This document shows positions 39,938 to 49,728 of a DNA stretch of 64,000 nt, in pieces; position 1 is the stretch's first letter, and every line of letters begins with the position of its first letter. Under the pieces are notes generated by a model that saw only the letters and a list, made by a program, of their open reading frames with translations, made no database searches and was not told the DNA's origin. Source of the DNA: Alcanivorax sp. DG881 (GTDB taxonomy: Bacteria > Pseudomonadota > Gammaproteobacteria > Pseudomonadales > Alcanivoracaceae); contig NZ_DS989915.1 of NCBI RefSeq assembly GCF_000155615.1, forward strand, positions 259,277-323,276. Direction: 5' to 3'. The translations under genes and the position numbers were made by a program.

Positions 39938-41026
39938 ATGACGAACTGGGATGTGTTGATTGTCGGCGCCGGTCAGGCGGGCTGTGCAGCGGCCTGGGAT
40001 CTGGCTGCGGCCGGGTTGCGAGTGGCCGTGATTTCCCGCCCCCCGTCACGGGGAAAACCCTGTGCGGGCGGGGTTACCGAGAAAGCCGTGGCGCGCTACC
40101 GATTCAGCATTGCGCCGGTGGTGCGCGAAGCGGTTACTTCCCTGGCGGTGAGTCATTCGTCCTCGCCGGTGCGTCACCTCAGCAGCGCCACGCCGTTCTG
40201 TGTGATGACGGAGCGGGCCGAGCTGGATGCGTTTTGCCGTGGCCAGGCGGAGTACCAGGGCGCCGTATTCCATGAGACGGCAGGCCTGACAGGCTTGGAG
40301 CAGTGGGCAGACTGCGTGCGCATTGAGACCCGTGAGGGAGCAGTCTTTTCAGCGCCCTGGTTGATCGCAGCGGATGGTGCCAATAGTGCTGTGGCCCGGC
40401 TGCTGGGGGAGCGTCACCCGGCTGGTGCCATGGCCATCGAAGGCTGCGTGCCTCGGGAAAGCGTACGTAACTACCCGCCCATGACACTGGATTTTGGTGT
40501 TATCCGTGGTGGTTACGGCTGGCTGTTTCCCAAGGGCGATCATGTGAATGTGGGGCTTTATGTCTGGCGACACGGGGCGGCTGCCCCGCAGCGCTCTACG
40601 CTTCAGCGCTATTGCCAGGCGCGCCTGGGGGCTGAGGCGAAGCATGTGGCGGGCTACCCGCTGGGGACCTGGCTACCACATACCCGGCTGGCCAATGGGC
40701 GCGTGTTGTTTGTGGGCGATGCGGCGGGTTGCACGGAAGTGTTGCTGGGGGAGGGGATTTACGGAGCCGTGCTTAGTGGTCAGCTCGCTGCGCAAGCGAT
40801 ATTGGGCGAAAGGCCGGATGTCTTCTATCCCCGTGCTTTGGCGGGTTGGCGGGAGGAGCTGCAACAGGTTTGCCGGCTTGGGGCACTCTTTTACGGGGTG
40901 CTCCCGGTGTCCTCACGGCTGCTGCAGGGCCGGCTGGGCGGCACCCTGGTCAACGGCTTTGCACAGGGGCTGACGTTAGGTCAGTGCAAGCGTCAGTGGC
41001 GGGGGGCTCAATCATTGAAGGTGTGA
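39938..41026 (+). CDS. geranylgeranyl-reductase-family flavoprotein
   Basis: A 362-residue FAD-dependent oxidoreductase. FAD-binding motif VLIVGAGQAGCAAAWDLA (6-23), GKPCAGGVTEKAVARY typical for the geranylgeranyl reductase group, LIAADGANSAVARLLGE, GGYGWLFPKGDHVNVGLY, and VLFVGDAAGCTEVLLGEGI. Such enzymes saturate isoprenoid or polyprenyl double bonds, or act as halogenase-like monooxygenases; the exact substrate is unclear. A GGGGGGAG site precedes the ATG. The end overlaps the convergent AraC gene by 19 bases. Confidence 0.85.
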   Translation: MTNWDVLIVGAGQAGCAAAWDLAAAGLRVAVISRPPSRGKPCAGGVTEKAVARYRFSIAPVVREAVTSLAVSHSSSPVRHLSSATPFCVMTERAELDAFCRGQAEYQGAVFHETAGLTGLEQWADCVRIETREGAVFSAPWLIAADGANSAVARLLGERHPAGAMAIEGCVPRESVRNYPPMTLDFGVIRGGYGWLFPKGDHVNVGLYVWRHGAAAPQRSTLQRYCQARLGAEAKHVAGYPLGTWLPHTRLANGRVLFVGDAAGCTEVLLGEGIYGAVLSGQLAAQAILGERPDVFYPRALAGWREELQQVCRLGALFYGVLPVSSRLLQGRLGGTLVNGFAQGLTLGQCKRQWRGAQSLKV

Positions 41027-42072
41027 TTGCCCTGGCTGTCACGGTATTGCACCGGCGTCATATCAAACCAGCGTTTAAAGGCGCGGTTGAACGCGCTTTG
41101 TTCGGAGTACCCCAAATCCAGGGCGATCTGGTTCACGGAGCGTTCGCTGTGCAGCAGCCAGTCGCAGGCCAGGCGGCGGCGCTCATCTTCCAGCAGGCTG
41201 GAAAAATCCGTGTTCTCGGCCCGTAGCTGTCGGCGCAGGGTCCAGGGTTTGACGCCCAGCTGATCGGCGATGGGCTCCAGCTGCGGGACGCCTTGTTGCA
41301 GGCGTTTCTGGATTTCCAGGCGCACCTGTTCCAGCAGGTTGTCGCGGGCGTGGTACTGGGTAACCGCCCGTTGCATGCGTGAGCGGGCGACCTTGTGCAC
41401 TTCCGGGTCGGCATCGCGCAGGGGCAGGTCCAGCAGGTGGCCGGGTAATACGATGGCATTTTCCGGCTGGCCGAAGGTAACGTCGCAACGGAAAATGCGC
41501 TGGTACTCGGCTTCGTCGCCCTGTGGCGGGTGTTTGAAGAGAATGCGTGCCGGGTTCAGTTCCTGGCCAATTAACCAGCGGCCGTAAACGATGGCTGCGG
41601 CGAAATTGGCGTCGACCCGGGCCGGGTAGGTGGGCAGGTCTTCCAGATCACTTTCCCAGATGAGCCACAGCGTTTTATCGCCATCCTGTTCGCGCCACTC
41701 GAAACGCAGTTGGGCGTATTCGGTGGTGACTTTCATAAAGGGAATCATCAGCTCGATGGCATCCCCCAGCGTGGCGCTGGACATGCTGGCGTAACCCAGT
41801 TCGCCCATGAAGCGCGGACGGATGCCTTCCCCCATATGCAGCCCAAATAGCGGATCTGCACTGCCAGCGATGGCCTGTTTCAGTAACGGGTTTTCGATGG
41901 CCATGGAAATCCGCGACTGGGGATCTTCCAGGTCGTCGTTGCTGATACCGGACTCCACCAGCGCATAGCTCAGGTCCACGCCGGCGCGCAAAGCGGCATC
42001 CAGCAGGTATTCCAGCCAGAAAGGCGCGACGGTTTTATGCTTCAGAGAGGCTGACAGATTAGCGGACGGCAT
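41008..42072 (-). CDS. AraC-family regulator
   Basis: Start placed at ATG 42072 (354 residues); a GTG at 42141 would add 23 untypical residues. N-terminal ligand domain of the arabinose-binding-like type (PF12625 pattern, residues about 15-215: AALRAGVDLSYALVESGI, DPLFGLHMGEGIRPRFMGEL), followed by a C-terminal double helix-turn-helix (about 255-350) with the AraC signature LACDWLLHSERSVNQIALDL and GYSEQSAFNRAFKRW. Members of this group often control lipid, alkane or ester degradation genes; the phasin and esterase nearby are candidate targets. The target is not shown by sequence. Confidence 0.88.
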   Translation of the reverse strand: MPSANLSASLKHKTVAPFWLEYLLDAALRAGVDLSYALVESGISNDDLEDPQSRISMAIENPLLKQAIAGSADPLFGLHMGEGIRPRFMGELGYASMSSATLGDAIELMIPFMKVTTEYAQLRFEWREQDGDKTLWLIWESDLEDLPTYPARVDANFAAAIVYGRWLIGQELNPARILFKHPPQGDEAEYQRIFRCDVTFGQPENAIVLPGHLLDLPLRDADPEVHKVARSRMQRAVTQYHARDNLLEQVRLEIQKRLQQGVPQLEPIADQLGVKPWTLRRQLRAENTDFSSLLEDERRRLACDWLLHSERSVNQIALDLGYSEQSAFNRAFKRWFDMTPVQYRDSQGNHTFND

Positions 42073-42291
42073 GAGCTCGCAGTTGTTGTTATCCAGTACA
42101 GAATCCCTTAGATAACGAGACGCAGCACGGCAAGTCAACACTTGGTGTGGGGTTAAGTGCGTATTGCTGGTTTATTGACCGTGTTGGCGAGTTTATGGCC
42201 CGAATGGGCTCAAGGTTTGAGTGGAAACAGGAAAAGGGGGCGGGGAAAGTATTGTGCCGGGAGCGGCAGGGCCGCTCCGGCAGATTGGGGC

Positions 42292-42648
42292 TTACTTGGA
42301 CTCTTTGGCCAGTTTGTTGACCTTGCGGGTCAGCGAAGCCAGCTTCTTGTTCAGTGCTTCGACTTCGTCGCGGGTCGGCAAGCCCAGTGCGGCGGCAACT
42401 TTGCTGCGCACTTCGTCCAGCTGGGAAGGCTGGGCTTTAGTGGTTTTTTTCTGGGGTTTGCTCTGGGCTTTCTGGCGTTTTTCGCCGGCTTTGACCAGGT
42501 TCTGGAACAGTTCGTTACCGTTGTCTTCGAGGCGGGTGTAGGCACCTCGAACGGCGTTGTTCACTTTTTCCAGCGTTGCTTTGGCTTCGGTGGCCACTTG
42601 CTCATAACGTTCGTTAAAGCGTTGCTCGATGGTTGCGGTCTTGCTCAT
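42292..42648 (-). CDS. phasin-family protein
   Basis: Start at ATG 42648, after an AAGGAGGG site; 118 residues. An amphipathic helical part (FNERYEQVATEAKATLEKVN, residues about 9-28) is followed by a Lys/Gln/Pro-rich hinge (SKPQKKTTKAQP) and a leucine-zipper-like helix (EVEALNKKLASLTRKVNKLA) for oligomerisation. This order is that of PhaF/PhaI-type phasins that coat polyhydroxyalkanoate granules or bind DNA through lysine-rich tails. A GC-rich hairpin (42260-42278) lies after the stop, without T run. Confidence 0.75.
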   Translation of the reverse strand: MSKTATIEQRFNERYEQVATEAKATLEKVNNAVRGAYTRLEDNGNELFQNLVKAGEKRQKAQSKPQKKTTKAQPSQLDEVRSKVAAALGLPTRDEVEALNKKLASLTRKVNKLAKESK

Positions 42649-42743
42649 GGGGGCTTCCCTCCTTAGAAAAGGCAATGGATTTTCAAAGCCCTCAACGTGC
42701 CTCTATGAGGGCGCGGACAAGTGTAAGTCACTAATAAGGCAAG

Positions 42744-42765
42744 ATTGTTAATGTTGTCTAACAAT
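42744..42765. promoter_or_regulatory. operator-like inverted repeat
   Basis: ATTGTTA and TAACAAT separated by eight bases, in the AT-rich middle of the 296-base space between the divergent phasin and carboxylesterase genes. The form suits a dimeric regulator. The rest of the gap holds no gene I can support. Confidence 0.5.
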
Positions 42766-42944
42766 TAAACAGGTGGTTTGGCCTACTCATTAGTATGTAT
42801 TTTGCTAGGGTAGAGCGCGGGTATTGAGCGCCTGGCAAATGGTGTTGTCTGTCAGGAATCGGTAGTGCGGATAAAGTGGGCACGGTGGCGTTCATTATGG
42901 TTAATGCAGGTTAATTTCAGCCTGGCAAAACAGGAGTGCAGTGG

Positions 42945-44465
42945 ATGACAGCAGTAACTCGACAGGGGCGCTATCAGGGGCTTGGCAACAAAGGCGCAAC
43001 CGAATACCGCGGTGTGCCGTTTGCGCGGGCGCCGCTGGGCGAGTTGCGCTTCAAGGCGCCGCAACCTCTGCCTGACAGCGGAGCAGAGCAAACGGCAGAT
43101 CATTACCCGATGCCCTCGCTGCAAATGAAAAACCCGGTGATGGGGATTCAGGAATCCAGTGAGGATTGCCTGTACCTGAATATCTGGGTGCCGGACGGAG
43201 AAGGCCCTTTCCCGGTGATGGTGTGGTTCCACGGTGGCGGCTACCTGGCGGGTTCGATATCCCAGGTTCTCTATAACGGTGCCGAACTGGCGCGTAGCCA
43301 GAATGTGGTGGTGGTGAACGCCGCCTACCGGCTGGGCGCCATGGGGTTTGCGGATTTCTCCGCGGTGGCACCGGAGCTGGATGCAGACACCAACCTGGGC
43401 ATGCGCGACCAACTGGCCGCGCTGCAATGGGTACAGGAAAACATTAGCGCCTTTGCCGGTGATTGCGGGCAAGTGACGCTTTTCGGTGAGTCTGCCGGGG
43501 GCTTCAGTGTCGGCGCGCTGTTGGCCTGTCCCCAGGCGAAAGACCTGTTCCACAGCGCGATCACCCAGTCTGGTGCTGCCGATTTTGTGCTCGCCCCGGA
43601 TCAGGTGCGCAAGGTGACCGACGCCTTTGTGGAGGCACTGCCGGGGGCTGGCAGCGCAGCCGAGAAACTGGCCAGTGCCGATGACAAGAGCTGGATCAAG
43701 GCCCAGAACGCCGCCGTCAAGGTGCTGGTCGATCGCGGGCTACGCACAACCACGCCGCAGTTTGCCATGAACTTTCTGCCCATGGTCGACGGTGATTTGC
43801 TGCCGGCACTGCCGATCGAGGCGATTGCCGCTGGTGCCGCCGCGGACAAGCGCCTGCTGGCCGGTGTCTGCCGTGATGAATTCCACTTCTTTCAGTATGC
43901 CGGGGTGCTTGCGGGCACGACCACCATGGATACGCTGCAGCAGATCGACGACGACGAAATCCTGCGGCGCTTTGAACGGGCGCTGCCGGGCAATGGTGCC
44001 CGGGCACTGGATTATTATCAGACGACGGTGACGCCGGATAGCCGCCGCAGCCGGCTGGACTTTCTGTCGGCCATGGAGTCGGATCGCCTGTTCCGGGTGC
44101 CCACGGTTCGGCTGCTTGATGCACAGAGTCGGCACAACGCCCAGTGCTGGGGCTTCCAGTTCACCTGGCAAAGCGCGCCCTTCGGCATTCCTCTGGGGGC
44201 CTGCCATGTGGTGGATGTGCCTTTCGTGTTCGGCGTTACCGATACGCCGGCGGGCATGTATTTTACCGGTGGCACAGACGAAGCGCGGGCGCTGTCCCGG
44301 CAGGTGCAGGATGCCTGGGGCGCCTTTGCCCGTGGGGATTCGCCCGGTTGGGATGGCTGGCAGAGCGACCGTCAGGTTTGTCAGCTGGGTCCGGGAGAGC
44401 CCCGGGCGGCCTTGCTGGATGAGGCCGGTGAGCGGCTCTGGCAGGAGATTATCCCTGCGGTTTAA
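42945..44465 (+). CDS. type B carboxylesterase
   Basis: Start at ATG 42945, eight bases after AGGAG; 506 residues. It is an alpha/beta-hydrolase of the carboxylesterase type B family: oxyanion hole HGGG (96-99), signature EDCLYLNIWVP from residue 73, and the nucleophile Ser183 in GESAGG (181-186). The acid (Glu/Asp) and the histidine lie further on; the GACHVVDVPFVFGV segment near residue 425 fits the histidine position (His at CHVVD). No signal peptide, so it acts in the cytoplasm. Short- to medium-chain esters are likely substrates. Confidence 0.92.
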   Translation: MTAVTRQGRYQGLGNKGATEYRGVPFARAPLGELRFKAPQPLPDSGAEQTADHYPMPSLQMKNPVMGIQESSEDCLYLNIWVPDGEGPFPVMVWFHGGGYLAGSISQVLYNGAELARSQNVVVVNAAYRLGAMGFADFSAVAPELDADTNLGMRDQLAALQWVQENISAFAGDCGQVTLFGESAGGFSVGALLACPQAKDLFHSAITQSGAADFVLAPDQVRKVTDAFVEALPGAGSAAEKLASADDKSWIKAQNAAVKVLVDRGLRTTTPQFAMNFLPMVDGDLLPALPIEAIAAGAAADKRLLAGVCRDEFHFFQYAGVLAGTTTMDTLQQIDDDEILRRFERALPGNGARALDYYQTTVTPDSRRSRLDFLSAMESDRLFRVPTVRLLDAQSRHNAQCWGFQFTWQSAPFGIPLGACHVVDVPFVFGVTDTPAGMYFTGGTDEARALSRQVQDAWGAFARGDSPGWDGWQSDRQVCQLGPGEPRAALLDEAGERLWQEIIPAV

Positions 44466-44550
44466 TACCGGCGCTGGCCGCTTATTTTCTCTGTGCTCGC
44501 AAACCCCGTAGAATACGCGCCCCGCACGGGGCGTTACGCCCTGATGCAGC

Positions 44551-44559
44551 TGGTATAAT
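44551..44559 (+). promoter_or_regulatory. extended -10 promoter of bolA
   Basis: TGGTATAAT is a perfect extended -10 (TGnTATAAT), 60 bases before the bolA start. No convincing -35 at 17 bases is visible, as expected for this promoter class. A GC-rich hairpin (44518-44533) just upstream may end the esterase transcript. Confidence 0.7.
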
Positions 44560-44618
44560 CAGCCCATTAGCCGTGTTTTTCGAACGGCCCCGGCCCGGTT
44601 TTAGGTGTGAGGTGGACC

Positions 44619-44978
44619 ATGAGTGTAGCGACATTGATCGAGCGCAAGGTTTTCGAGGCCGTGCCTGTGGCACATTTCGCGCTGGAAAATGAAAGCCACA
44701 AGCACAGCGTGCCGCCAAACTCGGAAACGCATTTCAAGCTGGTACTGGTCAGCGATGTTTTTGACGGCATGATGCCGGTACGTCGCCACCAGATGCTGTA
44801 CAAGATTCTGGCTGAAGAGCTGAATGGCCCGGTGCATGCACTGGCATTGCATACCCACACTCCGGCGGAATGGCAGGCAAAAGGGGGCGAGATACTGGCG
44901 TCACCGGATTGCCTGGGTGGCAGTAAACACGATCCGCAGATGACGGCGGGAAAGAACACAGCGGGAGAGAAACAGTGA
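44619..44978 (+). CDS. bolA: BolA family protein
   Basis: Start at ATG 44619; 119 residues. BolA proteins work with monothiol glutaredoxins in iron-sulfur metabolism and act as stress regulators of cell shape. The fold is visible in [20 protein letters not shown] with the invariant His for cluster binding, [20 protein letters not shown] and LHTHTPAEW. The stop overlaps trhO by 4 bases (GTGA). Confidence 0.93.
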   Translation: MSVATLIERKVFEAVPVAHFALENESHKHSVPPNSETHFKLVLVSDVFDGMMPVRRHQMLYKILAEELNGPVHALALHTHTPAEWQAKGGEILASPDCLGGSKHDPQMTAGKNTAGEKQ

Positions 44979-45928
44979 GTACCCAGCATCGGGTGGAAAC
45001 CCCGGACAGCATTGTCGTTGCAGCCCTGTACAAGTTTGTTCGCCTGCACGGGTTTGAACAACTGCAGCAGCCCTTGCTGGACCTGATGCATGACAATGAT
45101 GTGCGTGGCACCTTGTTGCTCGCGGATGAAGGCATTAACGGCACCATCTCCGGCCCGCGGGCGGGCGTGGATACGGTGCTGGGCTGGCTGAAACAGGACG
45201 AGCGGCTGGCGGCACTGGAGCACAAGGAATCCTTTCACGACGAACACCCGTTTCTGCGCACCAAGGTGAAGCTGAAGAAAGAGATTGTCACCATGGGCGT
45301 GGAAGGCATCGACCCAACCCGCACCGTGGGCACCTACCTGTCGCCGGAAGAGTGGAATACGGTAATTTCCGATCCTGATACCGTGTTGATTGATACCCGC
45401 AACGACTATGAAGTGGAAGTGGGCACGTTCAAGGGGGCCATTAACCCGGAAACGCGTACTTTTCGGGAATTTCCGGAGTACGTGAAGGAAACCCTGGATC
45501 CGGCAAGGCACAAGAAAGTCGCCATGTTCTGCACCGGTGGCATTCGCTGCGAGAAGTCCACGGCGTATCTGAAAGAGCAGGGCTTTGAAGAGGTGTACCA
45601 CCTGAAAGGCGGTATTCTCAAATACCTGGAAGAAATGCCCAAGGAAGACTCTCTGTGGGAAGGGGAGTGTTTTGTGTTTGATGAGCGGGTGACCGTAGAC
45701 CACGATCTGAACCCCGGTGAATTTGATCAGTGTCACGCCTGCCGTCGGCCAATCAGTGATGAAGACAAACGCAGCGAACAATTCCAGCTTGGGGTGTCCT
45801 GCCCGAAGTGCTACGACGAATCCTCCCCCGAACAGAAGCAGCGCTTTGCGGAACGGCAGAAACAGATTGAACTGGCCCGGGCCCGTGGCCGCCAGCATCG
45901 TGGGCAGAACCCGCGTAAATCTTCCTGA
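44975..45928 (+). CDS. trhO: tRNA uridine(34) hydroxylase TrhO
   Basis: A 317-residue rhodanese-like protein starting at GTG 44975, overlapping bolA. TrhO uses molecular oxygen to make 5-hydroxyuridine at tRNA position 34. It has the N-terminal acylphosphatase-like domain ([17 protein letters not shown], residues 45-61), [16 protein letters not shown], and the rhodanese loop with catalytic Cys186 in [11 protein letters not shown]. The C-terminal cysteine set CHACRRPI and CPKCYDE is also typical. Operon with bolA is inferred from overlap. Confidence 0.95.
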   Translation: MSTQHRVETPDSIVVAALYKFVRLHGFEQLQQPLLDLMHDNDVRGTLLLADEGINGTISGPRAGVDTVLGWLKQDERLAALEHKESFHDEHPFLRTKVKLKKEIVTMGVEGIDPTRTVGTYLSPEEWNTVISDPDTVLIDTRNDYEVEVGTFKGAINPETRTFREFPEYVKETLDPARHKKVAMFCTGGIRCEKSTAYLKEQGFEEVYHLKGGILKYLEEMPKEDSLWEGECFVFDERVTVDHDLNPGEFDQCHACRRPISDEDKRSEQFQLGVSCPKCYDESSPEQKQRFAERQKQIELARARGRQHRGQNPRKSS

Positions 45929-45985
45929 CAGTGCTTCACGGCTGACTTAGACTGGGCGATTCCCGGTGTGTTGGCGGAGTGCTTG

Positions 45986-46714
45986 ATGCGGATTCTGGTT
46001 TTTCTTTTGATGAGCGTGCTTAGCGCCCCGGTGCTGGCCGGCAACGCCCAGGTGGCGGTGGCCGCCAACTTTGCGCAAACGCTCAAACAACTGATCCCGC
46101 TGTACACAAAGGGCCACCCGGATGACCGGATCGGCGTGACCGTGGCCTCCACCGGCAAGCTGGCGGCACAAATTCGCCAGGGCGCCCCTTACGATATCTT
46201 CCTCGCGGCCGACCAGCGCCGCCCCGCTGAACTGGCGCAAGAAGGCTTGTTACTCCCGGCGTCGATCCGCACCTATGCCCAGGGCATTCTGGTGCTGTGG
46301 ACGCCGACCCGTGGCGTTCCGTTGGGGCCCGAGAGTTTGCGTCAGGGTAATGTGCAGCCATTGGCGCTGGCGAATGCGCGTACCGCTCCCTATGGCGTGG
46401 CGGCGGAAGCGGTCCTGGCGCGGGTGAATCTGCCCGTGGCCGTCAAACAGGTAACCGCAGAGAATGTGGGGCAGAGCTATCACTTTGCCCATAGCGGGGC
46501 AGCCGCGGCGGCCTTCGTGGCCCTGAGCCAGGTACAGCAGCAGGGCGGAAGCCAGTGGCGTGTGCCGGCGGACTGGTATGCCCCCATTGTTCAGCAGGGT
46601 GGACTGCTTGGCGCGAATGCCACCGCGCAGCGTTTTTACGACTTCCTGTTCAGCCCCCAGGCGCAGACGTTGATCGACCAGGCGGGTTACCGGGTGCCTG
46701 ACGATGCTTTCTGA
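45986..46714 (+). CDS. modA: molybdate-binding protein ModA
   Basis: Start at ATG 45986, after GGAG at seven bases; 242 residues. Signal peptide MRILVFLLMSVLSAPVLA, then the periplasmic binding fold: VAVAANFAQTLKQL, TVASTGKLAAQIRQGAPYDI with the oxyanion-binding Ser, FLAADQRRPAELAQEGL, and ANARTAPYGVAAEAVL. Captures molybdate (or tungstate) for ModBC. The end overlaps modB by 11 bases. Confidence 0.95.
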   Translation: MRILVFLLMSVLSAPVLAGNAQVAVAANFAQTLKQLIPLYTKGHPDDRIGVTVASTGKLAAQIRQGAPYDIFLAADQRRPAELAQEGLLLPASIRTYAQGILVLWTPTRGVPLGPESLRQGNVQPLALANARTAPYGVAAEAVLARVNLPVAVKQVTAENVGQSYHFAHSGAAAAAFVALSQVQQQGGSQWRVPADWYAPIVQQGGLLGANATAQRFYDFLFSPQAQTLIDQAGYRVPDDAF

Positions 46715-47390
46715 GGGGGACTGGCTTGCTCTGGGCGTCAGTATTCAGCTGGCGCTGTTAACCACTGTGCTGCTCATGGCGCTTTGCACGCCACTGGCCT
46801 GGTGGCTGGCCCGCCGGCGCCTGCCCGGCCAGGCCCTGCTGGAGGCGGTGCTGGCATTGCCACTGGTGCTGCCCCCTTCGGTGCTGGGTTTTTACCTGTT
46901 GATCGGGCTGGGTCCGAGCGGGCCGGGGGGTTGGGTGGCAGAGGTATTCGAGCAGCGTTCACTGGCGTTTACCTTCACCGGGCTGGTGATCGGCTCTGTG
47001 CTCTATTCGCTGCCGTTCGTTCTGCAACCGTTGAAAAACGCGTTCTCCGCCATTGATTCACAGCAACTGGATATGGCCGCGGTTGCCGGCGCACGGCCCC
47101 GCGACCGGTTTTTCTCCCTGGTGCTTCCCCAGTGCCGGGAGGGGTATGCCAGCGCAGCCATTTTGGGCTTTGCGCATACACTGGGCGAGTTCGGCGTGGT
47201 GTTGATGATCGGCGGCAGCCTGTCCGGGGAAACCCGGGTGGCCTCTGTGGCCCTGTATGAGCATGTGGAAGCCGGCGATTATGTCAGCGCCCATCGGCTT
47301 GCGGCAGTGTTGTTGGGCCTGTCGCTGTTGCTGCTGTGGGGACTGTTCCGCTGGCAGCGTCGCCGGCCAAATCTGGGGGCCATGCCATGA
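46704..47390 (+). CDS. modB: molybdate ABC permease ModB
   Basis: A 228-residue membrane protein with five predicted helices (residues about 10-35, 45-70, 88-108, 145-170 and 195-215) and the ABC-contact loop [20 protein letters not shown]. The [18 protein letters not shown] segment is typical of ModB. It forms the channel for molybdate import. Overlaps both modA and modC, so the three genes are one unit. Confidence 0.94.
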   Translation: MLSEGDWLALGVSIQLALLTTVLLMALCTPLAWWLARRRLPGQALLEAVLALPLVLPPSVLGFYLLIGLGPSGPGGWVAEVFEQRSLAFTFTGLVIGSVLYSLPFVLQPLKNAFSAIDSQQLDMAAVAGARPRDRFFSLVLPQCREGYASAAILGFAHTLGEFGVVLMIGGSLSGETRVASVALYEHVEAGDYVSAHRLAAVLLGLSLLLLWGLFRWQRRRPNLGAMP

Positions 47391-48439
47391 GTCTGGAGCT
47401 GTCAGTACAGGGCCAGCGGGGCAGTTTTCGATTGCAAGTGGAGGCGACATTGAAACCTCAGGGGGTGACGGTGTTGTTTGGGCCTTCCGGGGCTGGCAAG
47501 AGTTCGTTGCTTCGCATGGTGGCCGGGCTGGACCATTGCGATGGCGTGATCAGCTTTGCCGACCAGACGTGGCTGTCGGCAGACGTGGAGCTGGCGCCGT
47601 GGCAGCGGCCCATCGGCATGCTGTTTCAGCAGCCCACCCTGTTTCGCCACCTCACCGTGCAGGGCAATCTGGATTATGTGGCCCGACGTCGCCAGAGCCC
47701 GGCGGGCCAGCAAGCGCAGGTGATTGAACAAACGGGCATTGGCCCGCTGCTGGCCCGGCGGGTGGAGGGGTTGTCTGGCGGGGAAAGCCAGCGGGTGGCG
47801 CTGGCGCGGGCCTTGCTGGGGGCGCCGCAGCTGCTGCTGCTTGATGAGCCGTTGTCGGCCCTGGATGAGGCGCACAAGGGTGAGCTGTTGGACCTGATTG
47901 CCATGGCCGCGCGTAGCGTGCCGGTGCTGTACGTGACCCACAACATGGATGAGCTGCTGCGCCTGTCAGATCAGGTCTGGCTGATGGAACGCGGCCGCAT
48001 TATTGCCCAGGGGCCAGCCAGCCAGGAGCTGTCGCGGCTGGATGGCTCCCTGGCTCAACGTGCGGACGCCACCGCGCTGTTGGCTGGCCTGGTGGCGGAC
48101 TATGCCCGCGAGGATCATTTGCAGGGCATTACGGTGGGGGATGCCACGCTGTGGCTGCCTGTTGAGCAGCCGCTGGTTGCCGGTGAATCTGTGCGGCTGC
48201 GCATTGCCGCCCGGGATGTGAGCCTTTGCCTGAGTGCGCCGGGCGACAGCAGTATTCTCAATATTCTGCCGGCCCGGGTGATCGGCTTGCGTGAGGTGGG
48301 GCCCGGGCAATGCCTGGTTCAACTTGCCCTGGCCGGCCAGTGCATTCTGGCCCGGATTTCCGGGCGTTCTGCTCGTCAGCTTTCCCTGTTTCCCGGTGCC
48401 GACGTCTATGCCCAGATCAAGGCCGTGGCGCTGGTGTAG
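47387..48439 (+). CDS. modC: molybdate ABC ATPase ModC
   Basis: Start at ATG 47387 (ATGA overlap with modB); 350 residues. ATPase motifs: Walker [11 protein letters not shown] (31-40), Q-loop [14 protein letters not shown], signature LSGGESQR (129-136), Walker B LLLLDEP (149-155) and H-loop YVTHNMDEL. The C-terminal molybdate-binding Mop/TOBE domain (about 285-350) is present and lets the importer feel internal molybdate. The 3' end overlaps the convergent membrane protein gene by 23 bases. Confidence 0.95.
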   Translation: MSLELSVQGQRGSFRLQVEATLKPQGVTVLFGPSGAGKSSLLRMVAGLDHCDGVISFADQTWLSADVELAPWQRPIGMLFQQPTLFRHLTVQGNLDYVARRRQSPAGQQAQVIEQTGIGPLLARRVEGLSGGESQRVALARALLGAPQLLLLDEPLSALDEAHKGELLDLIAMAARSVPVLYVTHNMDELLRLSDQVWLMERGRIIAQGPASQELSRLDGSLAQRADATALLAGLVADYAREDHLQGITVGDATLWLPVEQPLVAGESVRLRIAARDVSLCLSAPGDSSILNILPARVIGLREVGPGQCLVQLALAGQCILARISGRSARQLSLFPGADVYAQIKAVALV

Positions 48440-49589
48440 AACTGCGCAGGGTGGCGCCGAGGGGCGCGGTGTCTGATGGCTGCCCCGTGTCTTTCTTGTC
48501 ATGTTGGTGATGCTTGCCGTCGCAGCCGGCCTGGCTACGCCAGTCGGCGGCCAACCCGAATCGTAGCTCACCGGTGGTGATGGTGCTGGTGCCCGAGAAG
48601 AAAAACATGACAACCGTAATCAACTGCAGGCACAGGATAACTCCCGGCGTCCACAGTGCGCCTAGCCCTGCGTGGAGTAACGGCTGTAAATCACTATGTG
48701 CGGGCAGGGCGATGCTGATAGCCACACCGTACAACGCGGCGAGCAATGCCATCAGCTGATAGACCGAGAACAGCTTGCTGCCCCCACGGTAATCCGCCCG
48801 CAGTGTTTCCGAATACACCCGCCAAAGCTGGCTACCTACCAGGCTCAAGGCAAAGGCCAGAGCAAATAACTGGTGGAAGAACAGGGCGCTGCATAACAAT
48901 GCCAGCGCCGTGTAGAGCACGCAGGTCACCGCCTGAATGGGAATGACCTTTACGGCTTCCATTTCCCCGGCAAAGGCGATTTTTTTGGTTTTGCCGATAA
49001 AGACATGGTTGAGCGTGGCAAACATGCGCCGGGCCCAGGTGGGAGCATCTTTGAGGGCCTTGCCGTAGCAGCAGCCGAAACTGATACAGGCCAGTCGACC
49101 GATCCCTTCCCCCATCACATAGGCGATGGACATGGCTGCCAGCATGGGCAGAGTGGGCAGCGGCGTGTCCCACCAGTGCTGGCTGGCCTTGTCCGCCAGC
49201 CACAGGAATATGGGTGCAATGATAATACCCACGAAACTGGCGCCGCCGACGGTAAAGCCGTGGCGATTTTTCTCTACCACTGTGGCGATAATCTTGGCTG
49301 CCGGCAGGCAAATGGCGAGTACCCCGAGGGTCAGGAGTACGGTGGTCATCAGTGAAACGCCGACGGCGGCAGTGAGAAGAATAAAAGTGGCAACGCCGAA
49401 CCCGCCGGCCAGGCCGGTAAATAAACCATAGAAGGTCAGATTCAGGCCCTGCCAGGAACCGTCACCGTTTTTCTTCAAGGGCAGTGACGCGACAAATTGC
49501 CAGCGTTCCTCGGGAAGGTGGCGGAACAATTGACGAAATCCAAGCCCGAACAGCAGGGCACAGACGAGCAGAAACAGATCTGCAGCCAT
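48417..49589 (-). CDS. Lgt-like membrane protein
   Basis: A 390-residue multi-spanning membrane protein. It resembles prolipoprotein diacylglyceryl transferase (Lgt): [20 protein letters not shown] corresponds to the Lgt region with GGxSFHGG, and [18 protein letters not shown] to the Lgt signature GRxGNFxNGE. But the key His of Lgt (SFHGG) is Val here, and the signature carries GCCYGK. It is also longer than Lgt, with a hydrophilic tail after residue 350. It is therefore a family relative with probably another reaction, not the housekeeping enzyme. It overlaps modC convergently. Confidence 0.7.
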   Translation of the reverse strand: MAADLFLLVCALLFGLGFRQLFRHLPEERWQFVASLPLKKNGDGSWQGLNLTFYGLFTGLAGGFGVATFILLTAAVGVSLMTTVLLTLGVLAICLPAAKIIATVVEKNRHGFTVGGASFVGIIIAPIFLWLADKASQHWWDTPLPTLPMLAAMSIAYVMGEGIGRLACISFGCCYGKALKDAPTWARRMFATLNHVFIGKTKKIAFAGEMEAVKVIPIQAVTCVLYTALALLCSALFFHQLFALAFALSLVGSQLWRVYSETLRADYRGGSKLFSVYQLMALLAALYGVAISIALPAHSDLQPLLHAGLGALWTPGVILCLQLITVVMFFFSGTSTITTGELRFGLAADWRSQAGCDGKHHQHDKKDTGQPSDTAPLGATLRSSTPAPRP

Positions 49590-49728
49590 GAGCTAGCTCC
49601 TTAGACGGTTTCCGCCAAGGGTGTCGCCACAAGGGTGCGAATGAATGACAGCGCGGTGACGCTTCAGTGACAGCGTAAGTGCTATGCGTGAAAAGGATGG
49701 ATGGGGACAAAGGAAACGGTGGGGGAAA

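Noticed and set aside
45929..45985. Molybdenum cofactor riboswitch before modA
   Set aside because: The space is only 57 bases and has no fitting fold.
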